A stretch of DNA of 64,000 nucleotides, from NCBI GenBank assembly GCA_031763025.1, contig JASSKH010000029.1, forward strand, positions 8,538,571 to 8,602,570, written 5' to 3'. Of the stretch, positions 56,401-64,000 are shown one piece after another; the stretch's first letter is position 1, and each line of letters begins with the position of its first letter. The position numbers were made by a program, and so were the translations under genes. Below the pieces are notes generated by a model. The model made no database searches. It was not told the DNA's origin and saw nothing but the letters and a program-made list of their open reading frames with translations. The stretch is from Macrocystis pyrifera (lineage: Eukaryota; Sar; Phaeophyceae; Laminariales; Laminariaceae).

Positions 56401-59400
56401 AGAGGTGAAAATGACGTGTATATGTACCGACCATCACAGCAATGGCCGCTGCGTGATTGTGGGGTGATACACAACAACTTTAGCGTCCGATCTACAATGC
56501 AAAGGGTCGTGCTGCACAGACGCGACATGATCATGTATACGAGCTGATGGGCGCGCACCGCTGCTCGTAGACGGTTGGCAACACCCGAAGCTAGCAACCA
56601 TTGTTTTGGTCGCTATCGAGCGGTCGCGAAGGGGGTGATAATTTTTTTAAGGCTCCTCCTCGCCGGCTCAATATACGTCAAATAAAAAAAAAAAAACTTC
56701 CTTTTCAGGACGAACGAAAGTGCAGCCCGATCAAATTCTACGGCCTACAGTGCAGGAACAATGCCTTCCATGAAGGGGTGGGGTGGTAGTTTCTGAGCTC
56801 CTCACCCTTAAGGGGTTGTGCCTTATTTTCTGAGCTTCTCGCCCTTCGAGGGGTGGTGCCTTATTTGGAGGCGTTCTACGATAGAGGTTCACCCTGAAAT
56901 CTCTGAGGCTCCTCACATTAGGAGCTCCATACCTCACCCCAAAACTGACTTCAGCTAAAATCAAATTGCATCCTTCGAATAATCCCATGGCCCAAGTATA
57001 CGAAAACGTCATTTTTTTTAACAAGTTTGGCATTGCGACGATTTCGGGTTACAGAGCCCCTTCATTCAGGAAACATTTTTGTGGAAATGTAAGTGCTACC
57101 TCTATCGCAGAATGCGTCTTTGTTGAGCTCTTCACATGAAGGAGGAGCCTGGTAATCTCACCCTAAACAAGCATGACTTCGAAGAAGCTTGCTCGTGCAA
57201 CTATGCCAAGATTTCGTATGCGCCACGTAGTCCTGAAACAAACGTACCACTCTGTCCGGAATTTTACTAATACGGGGGACCATAGTAAATAGGACCAAAT
57301 ATTGTGAGTAAAAATAGGTGAATACGTAGGTTTTTGTCTATACCGTAGGTTCTATTCACTATGGACCCCCGTAATAAGATATTAAGAAGCATACTTTAAT
57401 ACTATTTTTTCATACAAAATTTCGTTGTATCTAGAGGCAAAGTGTTTGCTCGCCCAAGGAGCTCAACCGGTTAGAAAAACATTGAGCCCAAAAGGTGTAC
57501 CCCTACCTGTCATATATTAAGAAACAGGACACCTAGTACAGGCTGGATTTCTTATTATGAAGGCAACGGATGCGTTCTGCACTAACCCCAGCATACAAGA
57601 CTTCCTGATTTTCTTATTTTCTTTGTAACTCCCAGCCGGACTTTTGGTATCGACCGTTTTCTCACTGGATGTCCTGTGCTGCAGAGTTAATGGCGCATGG
57701 CGAATATCACACAACGAAATTAAAAGGTACAAAAGTGGAATCCTGACGATGTTGAGTACACTCGTTTTCTCAGTCGAGCAGGTTTGTCGGTCCCAAGTTA
57801 TTTGTACGGTTGACATTTCTGCTACGTAATCCTACCCTCACACGTTTGACTACTGCGGTGTTGACTACGAAGCGTTTTACTTGTTGTGTGTGTACTTACG
57901 AAGAGACGTCCGTGAGGAAGGTGCAAAAGCCCAGCACAAAGTTCGTTTGCCGCGGCGCCTCGATCACCTCGAAAGCATTCAGAACAATTAACGAAAAATG
58001 CGGAACTGCGGCGCGGTGCGATGCGATGCCGTGACGTGCGGGGTGGATGGGTGGGTGGATGGGTGGGTGGTTTAGAGAGTGGGTCGATGGGGGTGTCGGA
58101 GGAGGAGTGGCGACGCAAGCAAGGGTGTACCGTTGTATTACCTATGAATCGGTGTTTTGAGCTGGTTTGGCCGTCGGGTAATCCAAAGTGTGTGTGCCAT
58201 AGATCGGTAGAGAGAGGGTAGCTCTTGCGGTAAGAACTCGCGCTGGGAGCAGGAAAATATGACTCATACAGGAGGTTTCCTAACTTATAGTATTTCCGGC
58301 TGCACTCGTCTGGAAAGGGGGCCCGGCTCCTTAAGGCGCCTGCGAAAAGAGAGAAAAGATCGCTTCAACAAGACGCTTCTTGATATATACGCATATATAC
58401 CTACAGTATACATGCAGCTTTATAGATAATGATGCAGCACACAGGCAACGTGGTTGACAGGTAACGCGGCCATTGAGAAATGCCCTGGCCGATTAGGCTT
58501 GCTTGAAGTGGTCTAAATCGCGAAGCGACCTGCTGCATGGGTATAGTGGGCGCTGTACGCGAAAACTTCCCTCATTCCCATCATTAAAATATGCAGCGCG
58601 ATAAGTAGAGATAGCAGTTATGCGTGACTTACCCTCAAAAATTGATATGGTATGTTGCTTTAAAAAACACACACATATATATATATGTATATCTGATGTA
58701 TATACAGTACGTAAAACGAGCGTGCCATGGAGACAATCGAGTCCACTATTGTGATACGAGTATTCTAGTCCCTTTAAACACACAAGTTTTAAACTCAGGG
58801 ATGGCTGCAGAATGGAAACGCGACACAAAGAAAACGCACGGCCGTCACACGCTTGCTCCGTCGTCAGCACCACAGGACGACTGGGACATCTCATGGCAAA
58901 AATGCAAACACACACTCACTAGCTGTGCAGAACCACACGAGGGAAGCGCTGACGATCTCCTTAGACATGTTTATTCTGTCCTGTACCCGGGACAGCTCCA
59001 AGAACAGCTTATAGCACACCGCCGCGAAGCCAAACGACGTCGGGCCAAAAAACCACCAATCACCAAGAAAAAAACACGCCTCAGTAGGCTCACTCCTGCA
59101 CCAAGCCGATCGACAGCATTCGGGGCATAGGGGGTTAGGGGTGATGAACGAGGGAGTGCGAGACAACAACGGACGCGTGTGGGGGCGGCGGGTCGAGGGG
59201 GGTCGAAACAGCAGCACGCACGGGGGGCATAGAGAAGACACAAACAGAAAGTAGTGTCCAGCGTTTGTAACATATGTGTGGTCCTGTGTGATTGGGACAA
59301 GGAGAGACGGCATTCGGCAGTGCTCGATATGATTGACAGGAGGAGATACAGCGCTCGCCAGGACTCAAGAGGGTGGGCTCGGGGAAATATGAAACAGCAA

Positions 59401-62400
59401 CGCACGCGCACGTCCAGACAAAGATAATCAAGCCGTATCCAGGAGCATTTGCTACTCGTGTCCTTGCATGATTGAAAGGAGGACAGAAGGCAGTCGGCAG
59501 CACGGTTCAAAATTCGTGCAGCACATTTCCTCGTACGGCGTCGTCGACATTGATCGGTCACATCATAGATAGCTCTCAGATAGATCATAGATGGGTCATA
59601 GGTGCAGTGGGTCGTAGATAGATCCTCTGTAGATTATATATAGATAGGCCGTGCTGCTCTATAATCCCACCAAAAAACATTACCCAACGAACGAGGTTTC
59701 CGTTGTGCTCCCTCCAGCACAGGATAGAACCACCGCGGTGCTCTACATAATAAGGGCGGCACGAGCTTTGCCCCTTTTTTGTTTTGTGACTTTTTTGACA
59801 GTGCTCCTCGCCTGAATAGCAACTGAAGAGCTGCCCCTCCACTCCGTCCCTACAAAAAAGGAGCATTTTCATTGGATATCAATACAGCAACAAGGTACTT
59901 ACATTGTCGGGACAGGGTGAGTTTTGCTAAAGGGGCTATCTGAGGTAATCATCGGGAGTTTGGCTTGGTTGAGCGGTTTGGTTTCACTAAACCCCGGTTG
60001 TTGTTAGGCGAGAGAGACTTTATAAAATAGTCAGCAGGACGTGGTCTGTGCTCCAGGGGGGTAAACCAATGTCTTCACGGAATCCCCGCACAGGCGTGTG
60101 TGCAAAGCTCCTGAGTTAGGTCATGCAGCCCGTCGCAGAGGTGAGCACTTCAGCCGGTGTCGAACCGACTGTGGTTGTTCAAGCTTCAGCTCGAAGAGGA
60201 ACATATTACAGAAACTGGCGCTCAAGGTGTTGATTATCGGTCTTGTCCAGCAGGACAGGATGGGGAGGAGGAGGAGAAGAGAAAAGAAGAGAAGAGAAGA
60301 GAAGTGGACGAGTGTGCGTGTGCGCGGTCGATCGATCACAGAGGTCTCAAGTCTCAAGACCCCCAGCGTGCGGTGAAAACTATAGTTCGAACGAAAACCG
60401 TCGGCTGAACTCGACATGGTATTTCGGGGTTCTGCCGCATGTAAACCCGAGATAATTGACCCAACGGCGTTCTACCTCATACAACTGAATTGACATTAAA
60501 ACTGCTTGTACTGCCGTCGCACTTTGTACTGCTGCTGTGGCCTACTCGCTTCAGGTGACTATGATAGATACCGATCAGCGACTCGGTATATACTATTGGC
60601 TACTGCTACGTAGCATGGTAGCTATTCTTAAAACAATAATGCGTTCAGCTCCTCCCTCGCTTGAGGCGAGCTCTGTTCCCGGACAAAAAAACTGACTTTG
60701 AGAGCAACGCAATATCGTCTCCGAGAGCGGGCAGGCCCATGACTCCAAACATGTTGTAAAGCGCGACGGGGTTTCCAGATACATAGTAGTAGTGGATAGT
60801 ATTGATTGAAATGGTTGATGCGCCCCGCCGGTTTATTGGCTGATAGTTTGGGACATAAAGTGACACCACTCTGTTTCTAAACATGTAAAAACCATTTCGA
60901 TCAATAGCACTACACAAACGGTCATTACAGTTCGAGACAGACTGGTATCCCCTTTATAAGCACGCCTGCCCGGTCGGTTGTAGAGCCCCCCCCGCCCAGT
61001 CAGAAACTAGTTTGGAATATGATACCGCTCGGTCCCAAACACATAGGAACCGTTTCGATCAAATAGAAATACATGAAAGCGGTCTTCAATTTAAGTACAG
61101 AAGTGTTATCCCCTATACAATTACGCCTCGCAGGTCGGCTGTAGAGCCCCTCGCCAGTCAGAAACTACGGTAGTTTGGAATTTAAGTGATACCACTCTGT
61201 CCCAAAGAAACTAAGGCTTGTTTTTCGGAGGCGTGCTACGATAGGGAGAGCCCTTTTTCGGCCAAAAAATTTTCCAACTTATCGGCCTCCCTAACCAAAA
61301 ATCGTCGGAATCACGCGTATGTTTTAGAAAGTTACTCGTGATAGACCCACTACTATTAATAGAGAACATGGTAATGAGGACCAAATATGATGAGTGCACA
61401 TACGGGGATAGATAGGTTGTGGCCTACATGATGAGTCCTGGTTACTATGCCCCCCCATCGTAGGCTTTTAAGATCGGTCACCGGGTTGCACTTTCTGGTT
61501 TCTCCCGAAATCAGTTTTTGGCCTACCGAAGGTATTGACGTGTAACGCTCTTCAAGTACAAGTAAGGGCTCAGAAAACAGTTTGGTGCTACCCGTACCAT
61601 ATACCGTGGCACGTGTGTTGCGATCAAATGATATTATACAAGCGGCCCTAATCTTTAGGGGCAGAGTGGGATCCCCTGCCGAAGAACGCCTCCCAGGTGA
61701 CACCTCTATCGACTCTGTCTCCAATATAAGGTACGTTTTGATTCAATACTATTGTACAAACGCTCCATATATTTAGGGACATATTGATATCCCCTATCTG
61801 AACACGCCTCCAAGTTGCCACTATTATCGTGGCACGCGTCAATCAATCCCAGACATTTGCTGTAGGTGATGATTTCTCACTTGCTGAAATGTTTAAGCCT
61901 GAAAAAAAAAGGATCAACAACACCTCATGAAGGTGGCGGTATCGAAGGCCTCACGCATGGGGAGAGGACCACTGCTGTATCACCGAGAAGGTGGTTGTCT
62001 CGAAGGCTTGCGGTGGGTTCAAGGACCCACTAACTGTTTCGTGCACGAGGTTGTCTTAAAGGTTGCTACCATCACTTACCTCGCGATGCAGATTGTCTCT
62101 ACCTACAAGAAGAAAAACAAAACTCTACTCCACCAAGGTGGATGTCTCTAACGTTACGCGCATCACACGTGGCACTACATGGTAGACGTGGCTGTCTCCA
62201 CCATAGCTAGAATACATCGATCAATACCTCATCATGAAGGGGGTTTTGTCTCTAAGGGTGCATGATATTTTGGGGCCCTGCCTCATACACGTGGTTATCT
62301 TGAAGGCCACAAGTGTCACTACTTCAACCTGCAGACGTTTCTCTCTCGGGCTATATATGCGATACGTGGGTCACTACTCCAACTAGCAGACGTGTGTCCC

Positions 62401-63882
62401 TCAGGCCATACATGCGATACGTGGGCCACTACAGTATGTCGTGCAGACCTTTGCCTCTCGGGTTAAATGTCGGATACGTAGGTCGCTACAGTAGTAGTAC
62501 GTCATGCAGGCTGGGGTGTCTATCTAAGGCTACAGGCACCATCCCTCCATCAATCCACTCACCCATAAACTTGCGGAGACACCTTCTGCAGCACGGCGCA
62601 AACGCCCACCACACCCCAGAAAGCTACCGTCACAATGATAATAGTATTCCTCTGCGAAAGGAACAGAACGTACTTCTGTCTATAAACTGCAAGGCATTCC
62701 GAGGCAGGCAGGGGGACGAGGGGGCGGTGCAAAGGCAAGGCGACAGGTAGGTGGTGCAAGGCAACAGCGACGGGGGAACGAGGGGTTTGTTGTGCGCTGG
62801 AAACATTGCGTTTGTGAGCGACGTGTGGTCGGTGGAGTCTGGTGTGAGGATCGCTGCTGCGTGAGGAAGCTTCGAGAGCAGATTAGCACTTGTCTCTTCC
62901 TCGAAGTCGTGTGTGCGTCCTATGTATGGCTTGTGTTTGGGGGTCGTGATAAACATCACGCACGGAACGGTACAAGCTGCCCAATGATTGCAAACGACGT
63001 TTGGGCATTGTTATCACGGGCCAGCGGCGACTGCGAGCACTGATGAAGTAACGAATCAGCAATGGATTAACGAATCGATGCGGTAACTACTCAATGCCTG
63101 AATTAATTAAAATTCATAGATTTTTTCTTCTTTCATGCATTGATTAATTATTTGACTACTACTGTAATAAATGAGATAGGTAATTAGGCCTTTGGTGAAA
63201 TAATCTAATCAACCGATAAATCAATAAATTGATCGATAAATTATTGTATGCATGCGTTTCAGAACTGCAGTCCCGTTTTGGGGACACACCAGTCTATTTC
63301 CAAGTAGTTTGTCCCCAAAACGGGACTGACTGCCGTCCTGAAAGGGTTAAGAAATGTCTAGTGTATTAATGAACTAGTGGGTAAACCAGGTTACTGAAAC
63401 AAGGAATTACAGAGTTAATGGATTCGTGAATAAAAAAAGAAAATCCAGGTTGGTCATAATAGGGGCACCACCAATGAAAAGCGCGAACCCTTCTGGAGGG
63501 ATATTAACCCGTGCGTTGACCCCTTAACCCTTTTATGGCAAAACGCAGTCCCGTTTTGGGGACGAAGTACTTGGATTTTGACTTTTTGTCTCCAAAACAG
63601 GACTGCAGTGCCGAAACGGGTATATTGACCCTTTTTAACACGAATCTAACTTCAATCCCCGAGTGTTTAGTCCGCACAGCGGGAGTTTTACGAATATTTC
63701 GGCAATATTCTCGTATCGCCACGCAGATAGATAGATCCCGTGCAAGACCTGTGCCGTATAAACCCACCTCTGTCGGAGACGATGACGATTCTCATCCCTC
63801 TCAATAGATACGGGAGCGCGTAGAACGCAACCGCGACCGCGTTCAAGTAGAGGATGATCACACACGGAAGCAACTTGCCCTC
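47317..63882 (-). CDS. Copy C: 7TM-RGS protein gene, exons 3-11 (5' part off the right edge)
   Basis: Predicted exons on the minus strand: 63882-63768, 62686-62563, 59095-58920, 58005-57900, 54252-54132, 52837-52748, 51001-50858, 49036-48865, 47489-47317. They cover TM3 to the stop; exons 1-2 (TM1, TM2) should lie beyond position 64000. Phases are the same as in copies A and B. The protein is more diverged (TM5 exon starts SEPTEACFFLGDWWFFG against PNPTKECFAIADWWFYG in B), but the G-alpha-facing RGS residues are kept: YLCSESYDF and YIVAGAELEVNIESAMR. Two introns use GC donors instead of GT (after exons 7 and 8). The linker exon is 6 bp shorter and the third RGS exon 6 bp longer than in B. The tail is longer than in B and its end lies in a minisatellite. 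No stop or frameshift is seen. Confidence 0.8.
48041..48285. mobile_element. MITE-4 family copy
   Basis: CGCGTACTACGATAGGGGTAG at one end, CCCCTACCTTGCTAGTAGTAG at the other. GGCCACGGGATTGTTCACCA and CAAAATCAGTTTTTGAGCTCC lie inside. Confidence 0.7.
48533..48592 (+). repeat. GGGATCCC-type palindromic cluster
   Basis: Overlapping GGGATCCCGCGGGAT, CCCCGGGAACCCGTGGGG and CCCGTGGGATCCC units, in copy C intron 10. Confidence 0.75.
48865..49036 (-). CDS. Copy C exon 10: C-terminal third of the RGS domain
   Basis: 172 bp, start phase 0, end phase 1; acceptor AAATTAG, donor GTAAGG. It encodes IGEWSLFEVAGIEQKRDIFN and PSEVEIRKMLDENLLKSFLI, ending SKVFLNACKRVQEEENA. The six extra bases relative to copy B keep the frame. 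Confidence 0.86.
49600..50110. repeat. Fragments of dispersed repeat R7
   Basis: Part of R7 recurs at 49708-49890 (ATGACCATAGATTATCGCAT, GTTTTCACCAACCAGGCAGG, GGCGAGTCGCATGAAGG). Only its end recurs at about 49925-50000 and 50040-50105, each next to a G-run. Confidence 0.6.
50240..50745 (+). repeat. Long dispersed repeat R7, copy 2
   Basis: Inverted relative to 395-903. It runs from CATAGACCCTCGCATCCCTAC through GGCGAGTCACATGAAGGATG and GTGGCCACTTCCAGGGACAG to GCCAACCGACGCCAGG. It fills much of copy C intron 9. Confidence 0.7.
50858..51001 (-). CDS. Copy C exon 9: central RGS domain
   Basis: 144 bp, phases 0 and 0; acceptor CCTTTAG, donor GTGAGT. It encodes VDRYVRRADEGSDREIYVYF and REIVDTYIVAGAELEVNIES, ending AMRNKVLQ. 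IVAGAE(L/M)E.N is nearly the same as the corresponding stretch of Arabidopsis RGS1. Confidence 0.92.
51693..51822 (+). repeat. 33-bp tandem repeat, about four units
   Basis: GACAGTAGCTGTGATTCGAA, TAATATTGAAAGA occurs twice almost exactly (51693, 51726), followed by two diverged units (51759 and about 51791). Copy C intron 8. Confidence 0.92.
52748..52837 (-). CDS. Copy C exon 8: start of the RGS domain, GC donor
   Basis: 90 bp, phases 0 and 0; acceptor TTCCAG. The donor is GC (AAGGCG followed by GCAAGT), aligned base for base with the GT donor of copy B. It encodes VLMECPILDEAFEKHVQDYL followed by CSESYDFLKA. Confidence 0.87.
53030..53133 (+). repeat. 52-bp tandem duplication
   Basis: CATGCTTACGAGAGAGAGGG... 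and CATGCTTACGAGGTAGAGGG... start at 53030 and 53082. Both end CGGACTCTTTCCCTG, followed by (A/G)C. Confidence 0.93.
53133..53220. mobile_element. MITE-3 family palindrome
   Basis: GACTGCAGTCCCGTTTGGGG and GTCCTCAAAGCGGGAACTGC pair. It abuts the 52-bp tandem duplication. Confidence 0.75.
53405..53700. mobile_element. MITE-4 family copy, right end unclear
   Basis: GAGGCGTTCTACGATAGAGG at the left, then GCTCCTTAACCCAATTTCGTTGG. The right end is worn. A further fragment with AGCCATGGGGTCGTTCATCA follows near 53830-54060. Confidence 0.6.
54132..54252 (-). CDS. Copy C exon 7: linker between TM7 and RGS, GC donor
   Basis: 121 bp, start phase 2, end phase 0; acceptor GTTGCAG. The donor is again GC (CTCAAAG followed by GCAAGA). 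It encodes FFIEPRRHKGCGVCWKKKKP followed by TVVIDDKYTTAWRERWNSSK. It is two codons shorter than in copy B. Confidence 0.8.
54515..54585. repeat. Small fold-back sequence
   Basis: TAAGGCCGAAACCGGC and GCCGGTTTCGGCCTTA are perfect inverted arms about 30 bp apart, in copy C intron 6. Confidence 0.85.
54913..55180 (+). repeat. Degenerate GCAACACCTTT minisatellite
   Basis: Many imperfect units of (G)CAACACCTTT, TTCCTGCTCCTTTGAA. It is preceded by G-runs at 54837-54860. Confidence 0.8.
55375..55631. mobile_element. MITE-4 family copy, intact ends
   Basis: 257 bp: GACGCGTTCTACGATAGAGG to CTATCGTAGAACACCTC. The interior TTGGGCCATGGGATCGTTTA is the reverse complement of the block in 8618-8853 and 56868-57118. 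Confidence 0.82.
55917..56021. mobile_element. MITE-1 family copy
   Basis: GCGGGGGACCATAGTAAATA pairs with TTAACTATGGACCCCCGTA; the interior is ACCAAATATTGTTAGTAAAA. Confidence 0.9.
56385..56640 (+). repeat. Dispersed repeat R6, copy 2
   Basis: Counterpart of 12215-12470. AATGGCCGCTGCGTGATTG, GGGGTGATACACAAC and ACCATTGTTTTGGTCGCTATC are the clearest shared pieces. Confidence 0.65.
56868..57118. mobile_element. MITE-4 family copy, intact ends
   Basis: 251 bp: GAGGCGTTCTACGATAGAGG to CCTCTATCGCAGAATGCGTC. The interior is colinear with 8618-8853. Confidence 0.82.
57272..57373. mobile_element. MITE-1 family copy
   Basis: ACGGGGGACCATAGTAAATA pairs with TATTCACTATGGACCCCCGT, only 154 bp from a MITE-4. 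Confidence 0.9.
57900..58005 (-). CDS. Copy C exon 6: end of TM6 and TM7
   Basis: 106 bp, start phase 1, end phase 2; acceptor GCCGCAG, donor GTAAGT. It encodes IPHFSLIVLNAFEVIEAPRQ followed by TNFVLGFCTFLTDVSS. Confidence 0.87.
58024..58080 (+). repeat. G-rich GGGTGGAT array in copy C intron 5
   Basis: GGATGGGTGGGTGGATGGGT and similar, starting about 20 bp upstream of copy C exon 6 in the gene's direction. It holds the same intron position as the GGGAT array of copy A. Confidence 0.85.
58920..59095 (-). CDS. Copy C exon 5: TM5 and start of TM6
   Basis: 176 bp, start phase 2, end phase 1; acceptor GGTGCAG, donor GTGAGT. It encodes SEPTEACFFLGDWWFFGPTS, a hydrophobic stretch, KLFLELSRVQDRINMSKEI and VSASLVWFCTA. 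The outer half has changed while the intracellular loop SRVQDRINMSKEI equals copy A. Confidence 0.9.
60861..61200 (+). repeat. Tandem ~160-bp units with MITE-2 ends
   Basis: TGACACCACTCTGTTTCTAA (60861), TGATACCGCTCGGTCCCAAA (61020) and TGATACCACTCTGTCCCAAA (61187) begin successive units. The units share CCATTTCGATCAA/CCGTTTCGATCAA, GGTCGG(T/C)TGTAGAGCCCC and CCAGTCAGAAACTA. Confidence 0.85.
61225..61616. mobile_element. MITE-4 copy split by a MITE-1
   Basis: MITE-4 starts at GAGGCGTGCTACGATAGGGA and reads to AAAAATCGTCGGAATCACGCG. A worn MITE-1 (about 61358-61460) follows. MITE-4 then resumes with CACCGGGTTGCACTTTCTGG, CGAAATCAGTTTTTGG and an end near ACCGTGGCACGTGTG. Confidence 0.65.
61925..62530 (+). 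repeat. Degenerate GTGGTTGTCTCGAAGG array
   Basis: About ten imperfect units of 60-70 bp, each with a version of GTGGTTGTCTC.AAGG and often CGCAT/GCGATACGTGGGTCACTAC. It fills the end of copy C intron 4 and stops ~30 bp short of exon 4. Confidence 0.75.
62563..62686 (-). CDS. Copy C exon 4: TM4
   Basis: 124 bp, start phase 1, end phase 2; the intron side of the acceptor ends in AG, donor GTGAGT. It encodes VYRQKYVLFLSQRNTIIIVT followed by VAFWGVVGVCAVLQKVSPQVYG. It is the most diverged of the three TM4 exons but keeps length, phase and the RN before the helix. Confidence 0.83.
63256..63351. mobile_element. MITE-3 family palindrome, well preserved
   Basis: CTGCAGTCCCGTTTTGGGGA and GTCCCCAAAACGGGACTG are the arms; it ends AAAGGGTTAA. 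It lies 171 bp from the next copy. Confidence 0.88.
63523..63620. mobile_element. MITE-3 family palindrome
   Basis: TTAACCCTTTTATGGCAAAA, CGCAGTCCCGTTTTGGGGAC and GTCTCCAAAACAGGACTGCA form the hairpin. It is in copy C intron 3. Confidence 0.82.
63768..63882 (-). CDS. Copy C exon 3: TM3
   Basis: 115 bp, start phase 0, end phase 1; acceptor TTTGCAG, donor GTGGGT. It encodes EGKLLPCVIILYLNAVAVAF followed by YALPYLLRGMRIVIVSDR. It is the first copy C exon inside the window. Confidence 0.88.
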
Positions 63883-63895
63883 CTGCAAAAACCAA

Positions 63896-63938
63896 GGGAC
63901 GAACGGACGAACGGACGAACGGACGAACAAGCGAACAA
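63896..63938 (+). repeat. (GAACGGAC)n microsatellite
   Basis: Four to five units of an 8-bp repeat, 14 bp beyond copy C exon 3. Confidence 0.93.
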
Positions 63939-64000
63939 CGTTCTCACATGTTCGGAGAAAGACCGGTTGCAATGAGCCGAGCAGTGCCACGCTCTCAATC

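Noticed and set aside
58624-59130. 168-codon plus-strand frame over copy C exon 5
   Set aside because: It is the antisense shadow of the 176-bp exon 5 plus neighbouring intron.
61925-62530. CRISPR-like repeat array
   Set aside because: Units are degenerate, have no constant repeat with unique spacers, and the context is a eukaryotic intron.

Overview
The window is nuclear DNA of a eukaryote. The coding signal is split into short exons (90-176 bp) by introns of 0.9-3.6 kb with GT/GC-AG borders, and the non-coding DNA is packed with small palindromic transposon-like elements and simple repeats. No bacterial-style gene cluster, rRNA, tRNA or CRISPR array is visible. Long repeat-filled introns in a plant-RGS1-like receptor gene would fit a large protist or algal genome, for example a brown-algal-type stramenopile. 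That assignment is inference only.

The gene content is one family: three paralogues on the minus strand in head-to-tail tandem, about 27 kb apart. Each encodes a seven-transmembrane protein with a cytoplasmic RGS domain, the layout of Arabidopsis RGS1. I call them copy A, B and C. Copy A (exons 1-6) runs from 13302 to 1596 and continues off the left edge. Copy B appears complete: 11 exons from 40861 to 20363, 457 residues. Copy C (exons 3-11) runs from 63882 to 47317, with exons 1-2 off the right edge. The exons were recognised because the same open, splice-bordered, phase-compatible blocks recur two or three times at ~27-kb spacing, mostly with identical lengths (99, 109, 115, 124, 176, 106, 90 and 144 bp). 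Joined, they give TM1 to TM7, a basic linker, a full RGS domain over three exons and a short variable tail. Copies A and B are closer to each other than to C.

Between copies B and A (13.3-20.4 kb), between C and B (40.9-47.3 kb) and inside the introns I see no other convincing gene. These parts hold at least five families of short inverted-repeat elements (named MITE-1 to MITE-5 here), other dispersed repeats, minisatellites and microsatellites. Some elements are nested in one another. In all three copies the same intron (between exons 5 and 6) carries a G-rich tetra/pentanucleotide array with a different unit.

The expected role is that of a membrane receptor or sensor whose RGS domain speeds GTP hydrolysis on a G-alpha subunit. 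Three tandem copies with diverging membrane faces suggest a small receptor family expanded by local duplication.
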